The position numbers were made by a program, and so were the translations under genes. Below the pieces are notes generated by a model that ran no database searches, was not told the origin of the DNA, and saw only the letters and a program-made list of their open reading frames with translations. DNA of 64,000 nt from Falciphora oryzae (taxonomy: Eukaryota > Ascomycota > Sordariomycetes > Magnaporthales > Magnaporthaceae): positions 90,291-154,290 of the forward strand of contig JNVV01000038.1 of the NCBI GenBank assembly GCA_000733355.1. Reading direction: 5' to 3'. Position 1 is the first letter of the stretch. Each line of letters opens with the position of its first letter. This document shows, in pieces, positions 1-11,500 of the stretch.

Positions 1-362
1 GTATTTTCCTTACAATGGATGGCAGCCAACCTGCTACTGGAACCTCACGTCAACAAAGCACCTCCATGTACCTTTGTTCCAGCCAACAACCAAGCAAACG
101 AGAATGACTGCCTTACGAACCAAAGGCCGATTAGATTCCTATTCTACCTGCTACAGAGTAGCCCAGGCGTCACCTTGATCTTTTGTCTTACTGTTGCTTA
201 CGTTCGCTGTTGTCGAGCCTTACTTCAATCCCCCTCGTCAGACATGGAGGCCCGGCCTCACCATCTACATTAGCAGCTAAACAAGTTTCTGTTTTTTTTT
301 CTAGCCTGGCCGTTCGAGCTTCGTCGTTAAACGGGAGAAGGGGGGAAGCAAACAAGCCCTCA
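1..362. other. Upstream region without a supported gene
   Basis: No convincing coding sequence is seen. A pyrimidine-rich run (around 288-303) lies shortly before the first supported start codon at 363, as is common in fungal leaders, so the 3' part is probably the promoter and leader of the next gene. Confidence 0.4.
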
Positions 363-998
363 ATGACGGATCAGCAACCCATTACCGACAATGGAACGGG
401 CCATCCCCAGCCAGGCCAGCCAGGTACCGATCAAATGGCTGCCATCAAGCAGAAAACCCTCTACTTCGCCTACGGCGCCGACCTCAGCCCGGACCCAATA
501 GCCGCCCGCTGCCCCGGAAGCCGTCTGCTGGGCACGGCCAAGCCGGTCGGCTTTCGCTGGTTCATCAACGAGCGCGGCTACGCCAACCTCGCCGCCGACC
601 CGGACGGCCACGTCTGCGGCCTGCTGTTCGAGCTGGGCGGCCAGGCCGTCTCCTTCACCGCGGCCCACCCGCTGCTCTTCCGGCGCCGGACCGAATGGAT
701 CGCCGACCAGTCGGGTGGCGCGCAAGGCGTCGCCGCCGAGGTGGCCTCCAAGGACGCCCTCGCCAGGGTGGCGGGTCTCGGCGCCATCAACAACCACCCC
801 TCGCCCGAGAACCCCCAAGCGGACGTGTTGGTGTACATCAGCCGGAGCTTTTTAAGCATCGGGAGTCCGCGCGACGAGTACGTCCGCCGCCTGGCTCGGG
901 GCATCACCGACCCGGACTTTTTCCGACGGTGGTTTGTCGGGCATGTGCCAGAGCCGGCGGCAGATACTGACCCGGCTGTGAACGGAGGCGCACGCTAA
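363..998 (+). CDS. Gamma-glutamylcyclotransferase-like (AIG2/GGCT fold) protein
   Basis: A single-exon gene of 211 residues. After a 30-residue polar Gly/Pro/Gln-rich leader it reads LYFAYGADLSPDPIAARCPG, which matches the YFAYGSN-type substrate loop of gamma-glutamylcyclotransferases and AIG2-like proteins, followed by a GFRWFINERGYANL segment and GLLFEL. Members of this fold cyclise gamma-glutamyl amino acids to 5-oxoproline in glutathione turnover, but fungal paralogues are mostly uncharacterised. The start at 363 was chosen because the in-frame ATG at 183 would add an unrelated low-quality extension. The C-terminal tail (EYVRRLARGITDPDFFRRWF) is what follows the core in fungal homologues. 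The fold is fairly sure; the substrate is not. Confidence 0.75.
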   Translation: MTDQQPITDNGTGHPQPGQPGTDQMAAIKQKTLYFAYGADLSPDPIAARCPGSRLLGTAKPVGFRWFINERGYANLAADPDGHVCGLLFELGGQAVSFTAAHPLLFRRRTEWIADQSGGAQGVAAEVASKDALARVAGLGAINNHPSPENPQADVLVYISRSFLSIGSPRDEYVRRLARGITDPDFFRRWFVGHVPEPAADTDPAVNGGAR

Positions 999-1810
999 GC
1001 GGATTCCCATGAAACCTAGATGCCCCGGCAAGGCTTGCGGGGGATGGTGTGTTTTGCTTCTCAGAACGGTAGGGTGCGTGGACCACCGCTGCTTGGAGAG
1101 ATGAAGGAGTGAAGAGAGGAATCCTCATTTTCGAGAACCTTTCGGTGAGGGTTCGGTCGGAGGTCATATTGTGTGGACATGTATCGTCACGGTGATGCGG
1201 GGTGGGTTTCAGGTGCTTGAAAGAGGGCTCAAAAATTGTAATATGCCGCCCATCGCTGCGCTATGATTAAATCGAGAAGATGCAAGAACCAAAAGAAAAG
1301 GGAGCCAAACACGCTCCTCCGGGTATAGTGATTCCTCCTCTTATATATCTATGTACCGTGCCAGCACTTTGGGCGATGACCCCCGTCCAATAAACACCCG
1401 TCGTTAAGGGGCAAGCACAGAGGCTGGGATGAACTTGGCCGTGATGTGTGCTGGCCAGAAATGACAAACATAAAAAGAAAAAAAAAAGAGACCATTTCGC
1501 CCCCCAAGTGAAGTCGCAGAGGCTAGCCTTCACTTCGTCGCTGGAGAGGCGCGATCGGTCGACTGGCACAGGAACAATGGAAGCCGTGGTCGTCTATCGG
1601 AGTCGTCCGGGATATGTGCATGCTGTCGTTGCGTACGATCGAACTCAGACATGCAAATGCTGGTATGAGAAAAAGTCGTTGCTGGCCGGCGGACACGGCG
1701 GCTTGGGCCGCGGTTGGGTGGTGCCGAAAGCCACGTCTGGTCACCGTCTGAGGCGCGCCGGCCGAGCGGTTCGAGGTCGGGACAGGAAGCTCTGGTGGCC
1801 GCGACGCGGC
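999..1810. other. Intergenic region
   Basis: I see no coding potential beyond short overlapping frames. It contains an A-rich tract near 1470-1490. It lies between the 3' ends of two converging genes, so it probably holds both 3' untranslated regions. Confidence 0.35.
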
Positions 1811-2106
1811 TTATTTCCACGAGCCGTCCTTCTTGATACCCCAGTAGTACAGGAGACCCATCAAGACGAATATTGTGATGACTGGTGCAAGGTGGCAACG
1901 CGTTAGCAAGAAGGCTGGGAGGCATTAGATGTGCTTGTTGTCTGCCGCCACGTACTAACTGCTATCGTCTCGACGGTAAAGTGGCTGATCTCCCGCTTCA
2001 TGAGCATGTGGGCGTGGGTGCCAGCCTCGGCCAGCCCGCGCATCAGCAGCTCGTTGCTCCTGGCCGCCAGGGGGTGTGTGTCGAGGGAGGAGGCTATAGG
2101 GGCCAT
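1811..2106 (-). CDS. Small single-pass membrane protein (one intron)
   Basis: Two exons (2106-1956 and 1881-1811) joined across a 74-base intron with donor GTACGT, a CTAAC-type branch (GCTAACG) and acceptor CACCAG give a 73-residue protein. Residues 1-45 are hydrophilic (MAPIASSLDTHPLAARSNEL at the start). A single hydrophobic helix follows (TIAVIITIFVLMGLLYYWG), then a short basic tail IKKDGSWK. The exon phases match only when the GTACGT donor is used; the GTTAGT four bases upstream would bring an immediate stop. The topology (short cytosolic or intermembrane tail with lysines) would fit a small subunit of an organellar membrane complex, but I do not recognise the family. Unspliced, the second exon is invisible as an open frame, which is why such genes are often missed. 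Confidence 0.6.
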
Positions 2107-3869
2107 GATTAGATGCTGGGTTGGCGTCGATATTAAAAAGAGGGTCGGAGGGCGAGGACACGGAAATATGGTCCTGCAAAGAGCGTTGTTGTTTGGTCGT
2201 TCAGTTGGTCGGCCAGCGAGGAAAGCGTACAGAGAGACAATATTAACAGCAAGAATGGAACAAGTCTGCCCGGCAGCTCGGATAAATTTTGGACGGCCAG
2301 GCACCAGGTTGACCACCAATGCTTTTTGGCGGGAGGGAAGGATCAAAAACCTGGAAACGAAGGAGAACGGAATGCACGACGAGCGGTGGTAGAAATGGTT
2401 ATATCACACCCGAAGGACCCCCTTTTCGCTTGGCCCTTGGCCCTTTTTTTTTTTTTCTCTTTGCTGGGCTGGGTCGTCTTATCCATCGTCCCACGGCGAC
2501 GGGACCCTTGCATGACAGGGGGAGCTTTCTTCCTCGTGTGGGCGGTGCTTCTTCTATCCACTGGGGCAGGCGACGACGGATCTCCATTGCTGACCCCGGC
2601 GGCGACTCGTCGAGTCCTCGACCCGTGCGGGCGGCTTTTGTTCGCCCAGGATTGGGTCGCGCTAAGTCGCATTCCATGGCCACACTCGTTCGTCAGCTCG
2701 CGCAAAGGACGACAAAAGTCAGGCGCTTTCTGGTGGGACCCTTCAGGCTGGCTCGAGCGTCGAGAAGATGGCTGCGTTTCATGGTGGGCTCATTCGAGGT
2801 CTCAGGATGTCGCAGCCCTCTGGAGGTGGGTCCCCGGCCCACCAAGCTGAGCGGACCAACCCGACCGGGAGCCGCAGTCAATTCAATCTTGACATCAAAT
2901 CAATCCTGCAGCCCCTGGAATACCCGGTAAAGCCGCAGGATCCTAAATCGACCGACCAACAAGCCCATCTGACCATTTCCCATTCCCCAAACCCAATGGG
3001 TGCCCATGATGACAGCTCTCCCAGATGCAAAACCGCGACATCTTGGGTCATCTGGACTTTCCGTCTCGGCCTCAGCCATCCTCTGGCTAATGGCCGCTGT
3101 GCGTCGAGCCCTGGGTTTGGCGACTTGAAGATGCCTTAGGTGCCCCCTGGCCACACCCCTGTCGCAGCTGGACCCCACCAAGGCAAATCCGGACTCCCGC
3201 GGGCCAGCGGCCACGGCGTCTACTCTCTCACCGGTGCAGACACCAAGCAGACAACGACGCCGACCTAAGGCTGTTACAGCTCCAGCCTGAAATTGAGACC
3301 GCATCGGGGGCACTAAGTATGAACAGGCGCGCGCGGCAAGATCGAGAACAAGACGCTATGCTTAATCTGTGCCCGCCCCGGGTTCTCCACTCTCCCCGTG
3401 CCAGACGGCATCTTTACAGAGGCCGACTTCGAGTGTGATCGTCGGAGCCGGCTCCCAGCTCCCAACGCTTTCGTTTATCGCCAAGCTGCTCCGAGATTGC
3501 CCGTATCTATCAGACGCCGAATCTCCCCGCCAATCAAACGTCATGCTGAAGCTAGATTTCAGCAGCGCCTGCTCCCCATGGATGTGGGAAAGCCGGATTT
3601 CCATGACGCCAGGGACGCCTTGCCGGAATTCCATCGCCACGCTCGCCGTCAACGCGCATGGATCCCCTATCCGATGCACCGGATGCTTTGCCCAAGATCG
3701 AAAGGATACAGCGGAGCCAAAGGTATGATATACCCAAAATAGTAGCGATGACGCATGGTGCAACCCAGAATGCAGAGAAAGAAAACAACGAGGAATATCC
3801 AAAAACGAATCCCAGCCGGGTATCGAATGCAACATTTTTACCTGAAAAGACCAAAACACCTAGGATGCC
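2107..3869. other. Intergenic region, 1.8 kb
   Basis: Only short overlapping frames with low-complexity composition occur, and none resembles a known family. A T-rich tract (about 2444-2458) is present. It is probably the promoter of the small membrane protein gene (minus strand) plus the 3' flank of the DNA ligase gene. Confidence 0.35.
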
Positions 3870-6800
3870 CTAAACACGACCAAAATGGCGCCTTCTCCAA
3901 AGGTGATGGTAGTTTTTCCTGTCCACCTTGGGCCCTACCCTCTGCCCCATCCGCTCAGCGCTCGCCGTCCTGGCCTCCTGCTCGGCGATGTCCTCCAGGA
4001 TCCTCCAGTCGAACACTCCTGCGTACTCGCGCCGCCCGCCGTCCGCACCTGTGGCCTCGTGCTCTTGTCTTAAAGCCTCGAGTCGGGCCAGGAATGACGC
4101 CGTCGCCTCCTTGCGACCCGGCTCAACGAGCACCATCAACCGGGGCCTGTTTGTCCTGCGGCGCTTAGTTCTGTCCTTCAATGATGCTGCGGCTGATGGC
4201 CGTCTTGTGTTGGAGCCACCATCGCTCACTGCTGCTGCCGCCGCCGCTGGTCGTGACAAATATCGCTGGTTCCATCTGTTAATATCCGTTTCAAACGAGT
4301 ATACACCGTGGCCATGCAGCAGATCCTCTGTCACCCAGGGGGTTCGCGCAATGCAGGGCGCCAAAAGAAAGACGTATTCGGTAAGTGTGCAATCTTTGCC
4401 GTGGTGCTTGCAAATGCCGACACTAACTGCTGGGGGGAGACCCTCATCATCCAAAGATAGGGAGCACGGTGTTCCGCTGTTAGACGCATGCTCAGCGGCG
4501 GGATGGTCGCCAGCAGACGTCACGGTGGGTACCCTGCCAGCAGTCTGATATGCAGGTGCCTCAGAAGACGACTCAGGCGGCGGTGATTGTCGGTTCGTCT
4601 CTGCCTGGTGGGCCAGTGACCCCTTGTCGTCCAGATTTCGCCCGACAGATTGCGAATTGGTCCTGTCCGAAGAGGTAACAGTGATGTCCTCAAGCGGCCC
4701 GCGGCGCGACACGGAGGGTGAGGGGGGCGGCTGCATCGTTGTCAGGGACACAGCGCCGCCGCTCTTGTCCTCGGATCGCGAGCGTCGACGGAGCTTTGGC
4801 CCTGGAGGGGAAACGACCACCGTGTGGGGGCCGTGGTCATCCTGACTGGGACGTTTCCGCGGGTTTCGACCAGGCGACAGCGTCAGGTCGACGACGGGAG
4901 CGGCATTGGGAGACTTGGCTGTGGACCGAGCGCTTGTTTCGTCGCTCATGGTACCCACTCGGTGGTGGGGCGACAACGGCTTGGTGGGCGGCGCCGGAGC
5001 GGGCGGGACGGCTCCTATCCCTGCTGGTGGCAGACTCTCTTGCGACGTGGTCTGCCTGGAACAACCAGTCTGCTGGCTTATCGCGTCCGCGCCGACGCCT
5101 CCTGGGTCTGCCGCTTCCAGTTTGGCGATCCAGTCAACCAGTTCCTGACTGTCGTCGGGAGCTGCCGCCTCGTTCTCCTCCCGAGCAAGGCGCTGTAGCT
5201 CCTCAAACTCCACGACGTCCCTCCACGTCCGATCGCAATGGATCTTGGTCACCATGGGGAAGCGTGGAGTGTCATACGCGACATTGCCCTCGCGTGTGAA
5301 GGAGAAGCAGCGAATGTCGAATACTGGGGGGTTGGGGAATATGATAGAGGGTCGTTTGCCCCCATCGATCCCCGGCTCGAAGTGGAGTGTGGTGGCGTTA
5401 TTCCCGTCTGGCTGGAGACTTTCAGGGTTGACGTACAGCCGGAAGTACTCGAGCTGCGAGGGGTTCAACTCAACCACGTTCGTCACCATGAACCTCGGCT
5501 TCTCGTTGCACCGCAGCACATCCCGCTTGTTGCCGAGACAGCCAACATAGAAGTGCGTCCACTTCAGCTCGGGCAGATGATAGGCCTTGGCCGCCGCCGG
5601 ATCGTACCGAGCGCCCACGACGGCAAAGTCCCCGGCATCCCCGAAGCCGCCAATGTACTCCTTCTTGAGCTTGATGGGGGAGCAGCTGTATGCTCGCCGG
5701 ACCCCGCCAAAGTCAAAGTATGGGTCGTCTGCTTTCAGCACGAGTCCTTCCTCCCGGGCGGTGATGCAGCGTGCGAATGCCTGCCTGAGGGTGAATGCGC
5801 CGAGGTGCCAGCCGAAGTCGATGATCTCCCGCTTGACCAGCTCGGCCACTCCGGGCATGGTGATAACCAGCTCGCTGAGTCGGCGGAAGCGCTCGGAATG
5901 GCACACGCCGAGAAGAGACTCGTTGTCAATCATGAGCACATCGCAGTAGACGATCATCAGCTTTTCCCAAGGATGAGCCTGGGAGTCTAGGGCAGACCTG
6001 TGGAAGAACGAGCCCGAGCGCGAGACGTGTTTGCGTATCTTTTCGAAAGGCAAGATCTTGCCATCTTTTTCGCTGTACACCACTAACTCGCCCTCAAGAA
6101 TGCATCCCTTCCGCAGGCGGCAGCCTTGCTTGCCGAGAGCCAAGGAGGAAGTGATTGCAGGGTGCAGGTTTACTCTGTCCTGGGTGCTGTCCTTGCCGCT
6201 TTTGGAAAAGACCTGGATGCAGCTGGCTCCCTTGGATAGGTCGATATGGACCTGGCAGTATTCGCCATCCATCTTCTTCTCGACGCTCATGCGCCCATGA
6301 CCCATCTGCAAGCAATGCTTGATGCTCCGGCCCTTGAGCCAGGGCTGGCGGCCGACCTTGACTCCGAGTATTGGCTTGAACTGTCGCGCAAGTTCAGCGG
6401 CGGTTAGTGCGGGAGTTGCCAACCGACTGACCTCCCTGGCACGTCGGAGGTGGTCAATCGCGATGGGCAGATCGTCGTAGATCTTCAACAAGACGGGGAG
6501 AACGGGGTCGAGAAGCCGGAAGAAAAGGACGGGATCCAGCTCGATGGGAGAGAAATCCTTCAACACCAGGCGGCTTAGCCACTTGGCAGATATGGGATCC
6601 AGGCGCCTGTAGAGAGACTGGAGTGGCGCATGGACATCGCGCGCTTTGGGTGATCCCCTTGACGAGGATCTGACGGTCGGCGAGCTGAAGCGGCACTTGG
6701 AGGCGATGGCATGGAGGGTGGCGTCGATCTCCTCGACGCAGACGGGCCTCTGAGGGTTCAAGGCATTGGGGGTCTCGGTCAGGATAGCTTCGACAGACTC

Positions 6801-7109
6801 GGCAAGGTCGCGGTCGCTGCCTGGTCGCTCGTATCGCTTCAATTGTTCTATGCGCGAGCGGCCGAGATACAGGGCGCGGGCGACGATGTTGCAGAGGGAC
6901 CTGGCTTGGATGCCGTAGACACGGTCGGGTCGACGGGCGGGGAGGAGGGTGGACGCGACGGCGCACAGGTCGACGTCGTTCCGGTTCAGGTCGTTTCGGT
7001 GGCAGACGAACCACTGCCTGATGATGCTGGCGTCGGACTTGACGCGGGAGGGCGCATTGCCCTCGAGGAGTTGGAGGAGGTCGCATATATAGACAAAAGG
7101 AAAACCCAT
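3870..7109 (-). CDS. ATP-dependent DNA ligase domain protein with long C-terminal extension
   Basis: A single exon of 1079 residues. The nucleotidyltransferase core is clear: motif I VEKKMDGEYCQ (lysine about residue 277, the AMP-accepting KxDG), IQVFSKSG after it, EGELVVYS (motif III), EEGLVLKADDPYFDF (motif IV, about 450-465) and IKLKKEYIGGFGDAGDFAVV (motif V). An alpha-helical N-terminal region (1-270) resembles the DNA-binding domain of eukaryotic ligases. Residues about 640-900 are a long low-complexity Ser/Pro/Arg-rich stretch, and the last about 170 residues carry a BRCT-like segment (YVFLLAPCIARTPWVTEDLL), basic patches and an acidic/Arg-rich tail. It seals nicks in DNA, presumably in repair in the nucleus. 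The architecture is not that of replicative ligase I, and the core differs from canonical LIG4 with its two BRCTs, so I call it a fungal ligase-domain protein rather than LIG4. Confidence 0.85.
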   Translation of the reverse strand: MGFPFVYICDLLQLLEGNAPSRVKSDASIIRQWFVCHRNDLNRNDVDLCAVASTLLPARRPDRVYGIQARSLCNIVARALYLGRSRIEQLKRYERPGSDRDLAESVEAILTETPNALNPQRPVCVEEIDATLHAIASKCRFSSPTVRSSSRGSPKARDVHAPLQSLYRRLDPISAKWLSRLVLKDFSPIELDPVLFFRLLDPVLPVLLKIYDDLPIAIDHLRRAREVSRLATPALTAAELARQFKPILGVKVGRQPWLKGRSIKHCLQMGHGRMSVEKKMDGEYCQVHIDLSKGASCIQVFSKSGKDSTQDRVNLHPAITSSLALGKQGCRLRKGCILEGELVVYSEKDGKILPFEKIRKHVSRSGSFFHRSALDSQAHPWEKLMIVYCDVLMIDNESLLGVCHSERFRRLSELVITMPGVAELVKREIIDFGWHLGAFTLRQAFARCITAREEGLVLKADDPYFDFGGVRRAYSCSPIKLKKEYIGGFGDAGDFAVVGARYDPAAAKAYHLPELKWTHFYVGCLGNKRDVLRCNEKPRFMVTNVVELNPSQLEYFRLYVNPESLQPDGNNATTLHFEPGIDGGKRPSIIFPNPPVFDIRCFSFTREGNVAYDTPRFPMVTKIHCDRTWRDVVEFEELQRLAREENEAAAPDDSQELVDWIAKLEAADPGGVGADAISQQTGCSRQTTSQESLPPAGIGAVPPAPAPPTKPLSPHHRVGTMSDETSARSTAKSPNAAPVVDLTLSPGRNPRKRPSQDDHGPHTVVVSPPGPKLRRRSRSEDKSGGAVSLTTMQPPPSPSVSRRGPLEDITVTSSDRTNSQSVGRNLDDKGSLAHQAETNRQSPPPESSSEAPAYQTAGRVPTVTSAGDHPAAEHASNSGTPCSLSLDDEGLPPAVSVGICKHHGKDCTLTEYVFLLAPCIARTPWVTEDLLHGHGVYSFETDINRWNQRYLSRPAAAAAAVSDGGSNTRRPSAAASLKDRTKRRRTNRPRLMVLVEPGRKEATASFLARLEALRQEHEATGADGGRREYAGVFDWRILEDIAEQEARTASAERMGQRVGPKVDRKNYHHLWRRRHFGRV

Positions 7110-8515
7110 GGTGACGAGTGTGCATCGATGCTGGCATAGTCGCGAGAACGGGATTAAAAGGCGCGGTCAAGGACGTTATATCTACCGATGATACGGGGTA
7201 AGAACAGAAAGAGCGAAGCAGGCAACAATGGATCCATTGGCCTTGCGCGCGGTGAACAAAGAAGATGGCCGAATTGGTGATGTCTTTGGCGCCGCACGCG
7301 TTCTGCCCGCGGCCTAGGCTGGCCGAGGGGGAGGGGTCGCTGGGAACGCGAAATCACGTGCGTCAGCCCTGGTCCCACCTGTTGCCTAGCCTGGATCCAC
7401 CAGCTCCTGCCAATGCTAGCAGCTGACCTCAGTGCTGGCCTCAGCTTGAGGCACTGATGCTGTTTTCGCTACAGCACCCCACACCCCGGCACCGCGTCTG
7501 CTGTTGTGAAGTCAAGCGGCGTGCGCAGATGGTCAATATTGACCCATAGGGAGGTTCTACGCATGGTATAGGGGCAGGACCACGCCAATTCACGCGAACA
7601 ACCGGTGTCGTCCATGGCAAAAAAAAAAAAAAAAGCTGACACCTCCAGCTGCATCGCCACCAAGGAACATAGGAACCTGAAAGGATACAGGGACAGACGC
7701 AGAAAACGATACAGTAACAGGAAACGACACATGAACAGGAAAGAAAAAGGTACGGGAACAGGAAACGATACAAGACAATCTGTACTCGGGGAGTGCGCCA
7801 GAGCCAGAGGAGTCATATGAGATGGCCGCAGGTTTGCCCCGGCACCAGCGGCGAGGAACCCTGGCGACATGGCAAACACAAAGCATTCTACTCGGAAACG
7901 GTGTCGCCTGGAGCTCCCGTCTGTGCTGCCTGCAGCGGCAAGTGCCCGCAGTGGCGGTATGCATGTCGCGGCTTGGCCGGACCAGATAGCAATCCCGAGC
8001 CCCTTGGCCAAGCTCCCGTCCCGTCACGGCGCAGACGTCGTCCAGTGCCCTCAGGACCAGCCGCCTCTGGTTTAGCGCAGCCTGCCCTCCCCGCCACCAC
8101 GCATCGCTCTCAGCAGCCCCTCATGCACCCTCTGTTCTCACCATGGACCCTAGATGTGGGCTTCCTGACGCAGGCTGCCAGCCTGACCATTCTTCGTCCC
8201 CACCCCCAGTTCCTGGATTCCTCGATATCTTCATTCCCCGATGGCTTACATGCTTATGTGGTATGCATCACTGCGCAGATGGGCTGAACGGGGTCGTCCG
8301 GCCATTGGCCCCCGGCCCCTTGAGGTCGGAGGATTCTCGGTCGTGCAGCGCCTATATTATGACGAAGACTGCGCTTGCCATCATTTCGTCGCTCTCCCCT
8401 TCGTCTCCTCAATCACTCCTCCTCCATCACTCTTTCATCAAATTCATGCCCTTATTCTCTTTTTCCTGTTGCCCCTTTACCTGTGCCCCCTTCTTTGACC
8501 CATACCTTTGTCATC
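7110..8515. other. Intergenic region between divergent genes
   Basis: No gene is supported. It contains an A14-type tract near 7620 and a strongly pyrimidine-rich stretch (about 8395-8480) immediately before the NLR start, typical of fungal core promoters. Short repeated AGGAAACGATACA-type motifs occur at about 7690-7770. Confidence 0.35.
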
Positions 8516-11500
8516 ATGCACCCATCTCCTGTCTCTCCGCCTACAGGCCGGAGCGGCTTCCACATAGCCATCATCTGTGTCCTGCGCATCGAATTAGATG
8601 CTGTGGAATTGCTTTGCGACGAGATATATGATGAGCAGTATGGGCGGGAAAATGGCGACTCTAACACATACGCCACGGGCCGCATCGGTAGCCACCCGTC
8701 GTCCTTTTGAGGCTCCCAAGCATGGGAATGGAGGCCGCAGCGGCCTGCGCCAGGAGCCTTAAATCCAGCTATACTAACATCAAACTCGCCTTGATCGTCG
8801 GTGTCTGTGGAGGCCTGCCGCAGATTCACGGCCGCGATGCGATCTTGGGCGACGTCGTCGTCAGCAAGAGCATCCTGAACCAAGACCTCGGCCGCCAATA
8901 CCCGGACAGGTTCGTCGTCAGGTCCACCGAGGACACGCTCGGGCAAGCCAACGACGACATCCGCGGCCTGCTCGAGTTTCTGAAAGGCGACGAGGAGCTT
9001 GAGCGCTTGCAGCAGAAGGCGGCGGCCAATTTGGCGACACTGCAAACCCGAGCCAAGTAAAAGGCGCGCAGGCCCAGCTACATCGCGCCTCCTGACATTA
9101 CCGACATCATGTTCAGTGCGGGTTACGACCACATCCACTACCTAGAAGAGTGTAACGAATGCTACGGAGATCCACCGAGCTATTGTCAGCGAGCCTCGGA
9201 GCCATCCTGCGCCGACGCCGGATGCGAATCGAGCGAGCGTGCCCCAGGCAGAACCGGCAACTGGAGCGCTCCCTGGAACTGGTGCCCCAGATTTTCATGG
9301 GCAGGGTGGCCTGCGGAAACTGGGTCATGAAATCTGGGGTACACCGCGATAATGCTGCTAAAGAGCATGGTGTGATCGCCTTCGAGATGGAAGGGGCTGG
9401 GGCTTGGAAGGAGGTCCCCTGCATTGTCGTCAAGGGCATTTGTGACTACGCCGACAGCCACAAGAACAAGAAATGGCAGCCATTCGCGGCGGCAACTGCG
9501 GCTTCAGTGGCTGTAGGGATACTCGGTCAGTACGAGGTGGCCGGCAAAGCCGAAAAGGCGAGTCTGATAAGCCAGCGAGCAGTCAAGGTGCCGTGGTGAA
9601 CAGCCATAACACCACCACCACCACTACCACCATAAGCAACAGCCACAACACTACCACAAACGACAGCCACAACTCCACGAGCTACAACCCTAACACGAGC
9701 GGCAATGCACTCGCAGTATGGGGGTGGGAGGCTCCGTTCATATTGGCAGCATCGGCAAGTCGTCGGCCCCAGCTCCAGATCCAGACGATGCATGAAGACG
9801 TCTGGACTCGTGGCAAATTGGTTAATTAGCTATTGGTCTTCTTGTCTAATGCAACCGCTGCTCGCATCCATAGTACACTATCCGTCAAGCCCCAACCCCT
9901 TCCCCCAGCAGTATCCGTCGAGCCCCAACCTCGCCGCCCAGAAGGACAGTGGGCCACATTGGCTTGTAGCCCGTTCCGTGAGCCCTCTGTTCACTGGGCG
10001 CGCCGACGTCATCGAGACAATAAAGCAGGCTATTAAGCCACTCGACAAAGGGCACCCACAACAGCGGAGATATGTCCTCACAGGGCTCGGCGGGCAGGGA
10101 AAGAGTGAAGTGTGCCTCCATGTGGCAGATCAAGTTCGTCATCTGTAGGTTTGCTGTCGTTCTGATGCCTCTCTCCCCGTGTCCGGTTCTGTCATCGCAT
10201 CGCTTTATCGCTACAAGGCCAGTCACCCGGGCACGGTGCCCAAATCAAATTCTTCAGTTCCTACCACTCTAGTACCCTTTCATGTTTCCTTTTCTGTTCC
10301 TTTGCTGCCAACCAGAACTCCTGGCCTATGTGTTCCAATCAAGCCGGCCGGTTTAGGGACATACACAGGAAGCATACATAGATAAGACTACAGGTTTTCC
10401 TTCGGGGAACGTACCGGGCCAACCAACCCACCCACAGCTTCTGGGGAGTGTCCCGGGCAGATGCCGCCAGCGAGAAGTCCGCCCGGACGGGATTCCAGGC
10501 GACACCGGCAGAAGTCGGACCGGGCCCGTCGGCGGGCACGAGTGAAGCTCTGAGCCATCTTGCCAAGGTCGGGCCCAACCATGCCTGGCTTCTGGTCCTG
10601 GACAACGCCGACGATCCCAGCCTGAACTACTTCCAATATTTCCCTTCGGGGGCCTACGGGTCAATCCTCATCACCTCACGGCTTCGCGACTGCCAGCGCT
10701 TCAACACGACAGGGCATCAAGATCTCGCCGGCCTGGAAGAGAAAGAATCTGCAGCTCTACTCCCCAAAGCAGCCAGATTCCAGGAGCCCTGGTCTGGAGA
10801 AGACCAATTCAGTGCAGGGAAGATCGGGGAGAAGCTGGGGCACCATCCACTTGCCCCGGTCCACGCCGGTGCCTACATCGATCGGCATGGTTGTTCGCTG
10901 GCTGAGTACCAACGGGTCCACTCGCGGCCAGACAATCCCGTGTTCCGATCTAGGCTTCTCCAAATTGACGCCGGGTTCGACACCATTTATGCGACGTTCG
11001 AGGCGTCGGTGCTGGATCTGGAGCAGTCACAAGACCCCATTGATCGGGACGCACTGGACCTCTTGGGGGCGCTTTCTGAGCTACGCTTTCGAAACGTCTC
11101 CATCGATTTATTCCATGACGCCTGGGCGGAGGCCAAGCTCGCCTACAATTTTAGACCTGGAAAAACCGGCCGGATAGACTCGTTGTGCCGATGGCACGTC
11201 TGGGCGCTTCCGAAGTGTCTCCAGCCCAGTGGCAAAGCTGGCGAAACCGGCAAGCCTCGGACGGACACGGCGGACCGTTACAGGGCAGCCATCTCCCAGA
11301 TTCGTTCTTTGGCGTTCATCACCGACGGCAAAGCTGGCCACGACGGCAACGCAAGCCACACAGACACCATCTCATTGCATCCCCTGGTCCGTGACTGGCT
11401 GCGCATCCGCCGTGGCGACGACGTAAAGAAGACGCGACGGGACCTCCTGGCGGCTGTCTGTCTCCTGGCCATCGCGCGCTACGGCTCGGACATTAATCGA

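Noticed and set aside
8707..9599. Two separate short genes for the phosphorylase-like pieces
   Set aside because: The pieces are consecutive parts of one PNP-like domain in different frames; they are parts of the broken NLR, not independent genes.
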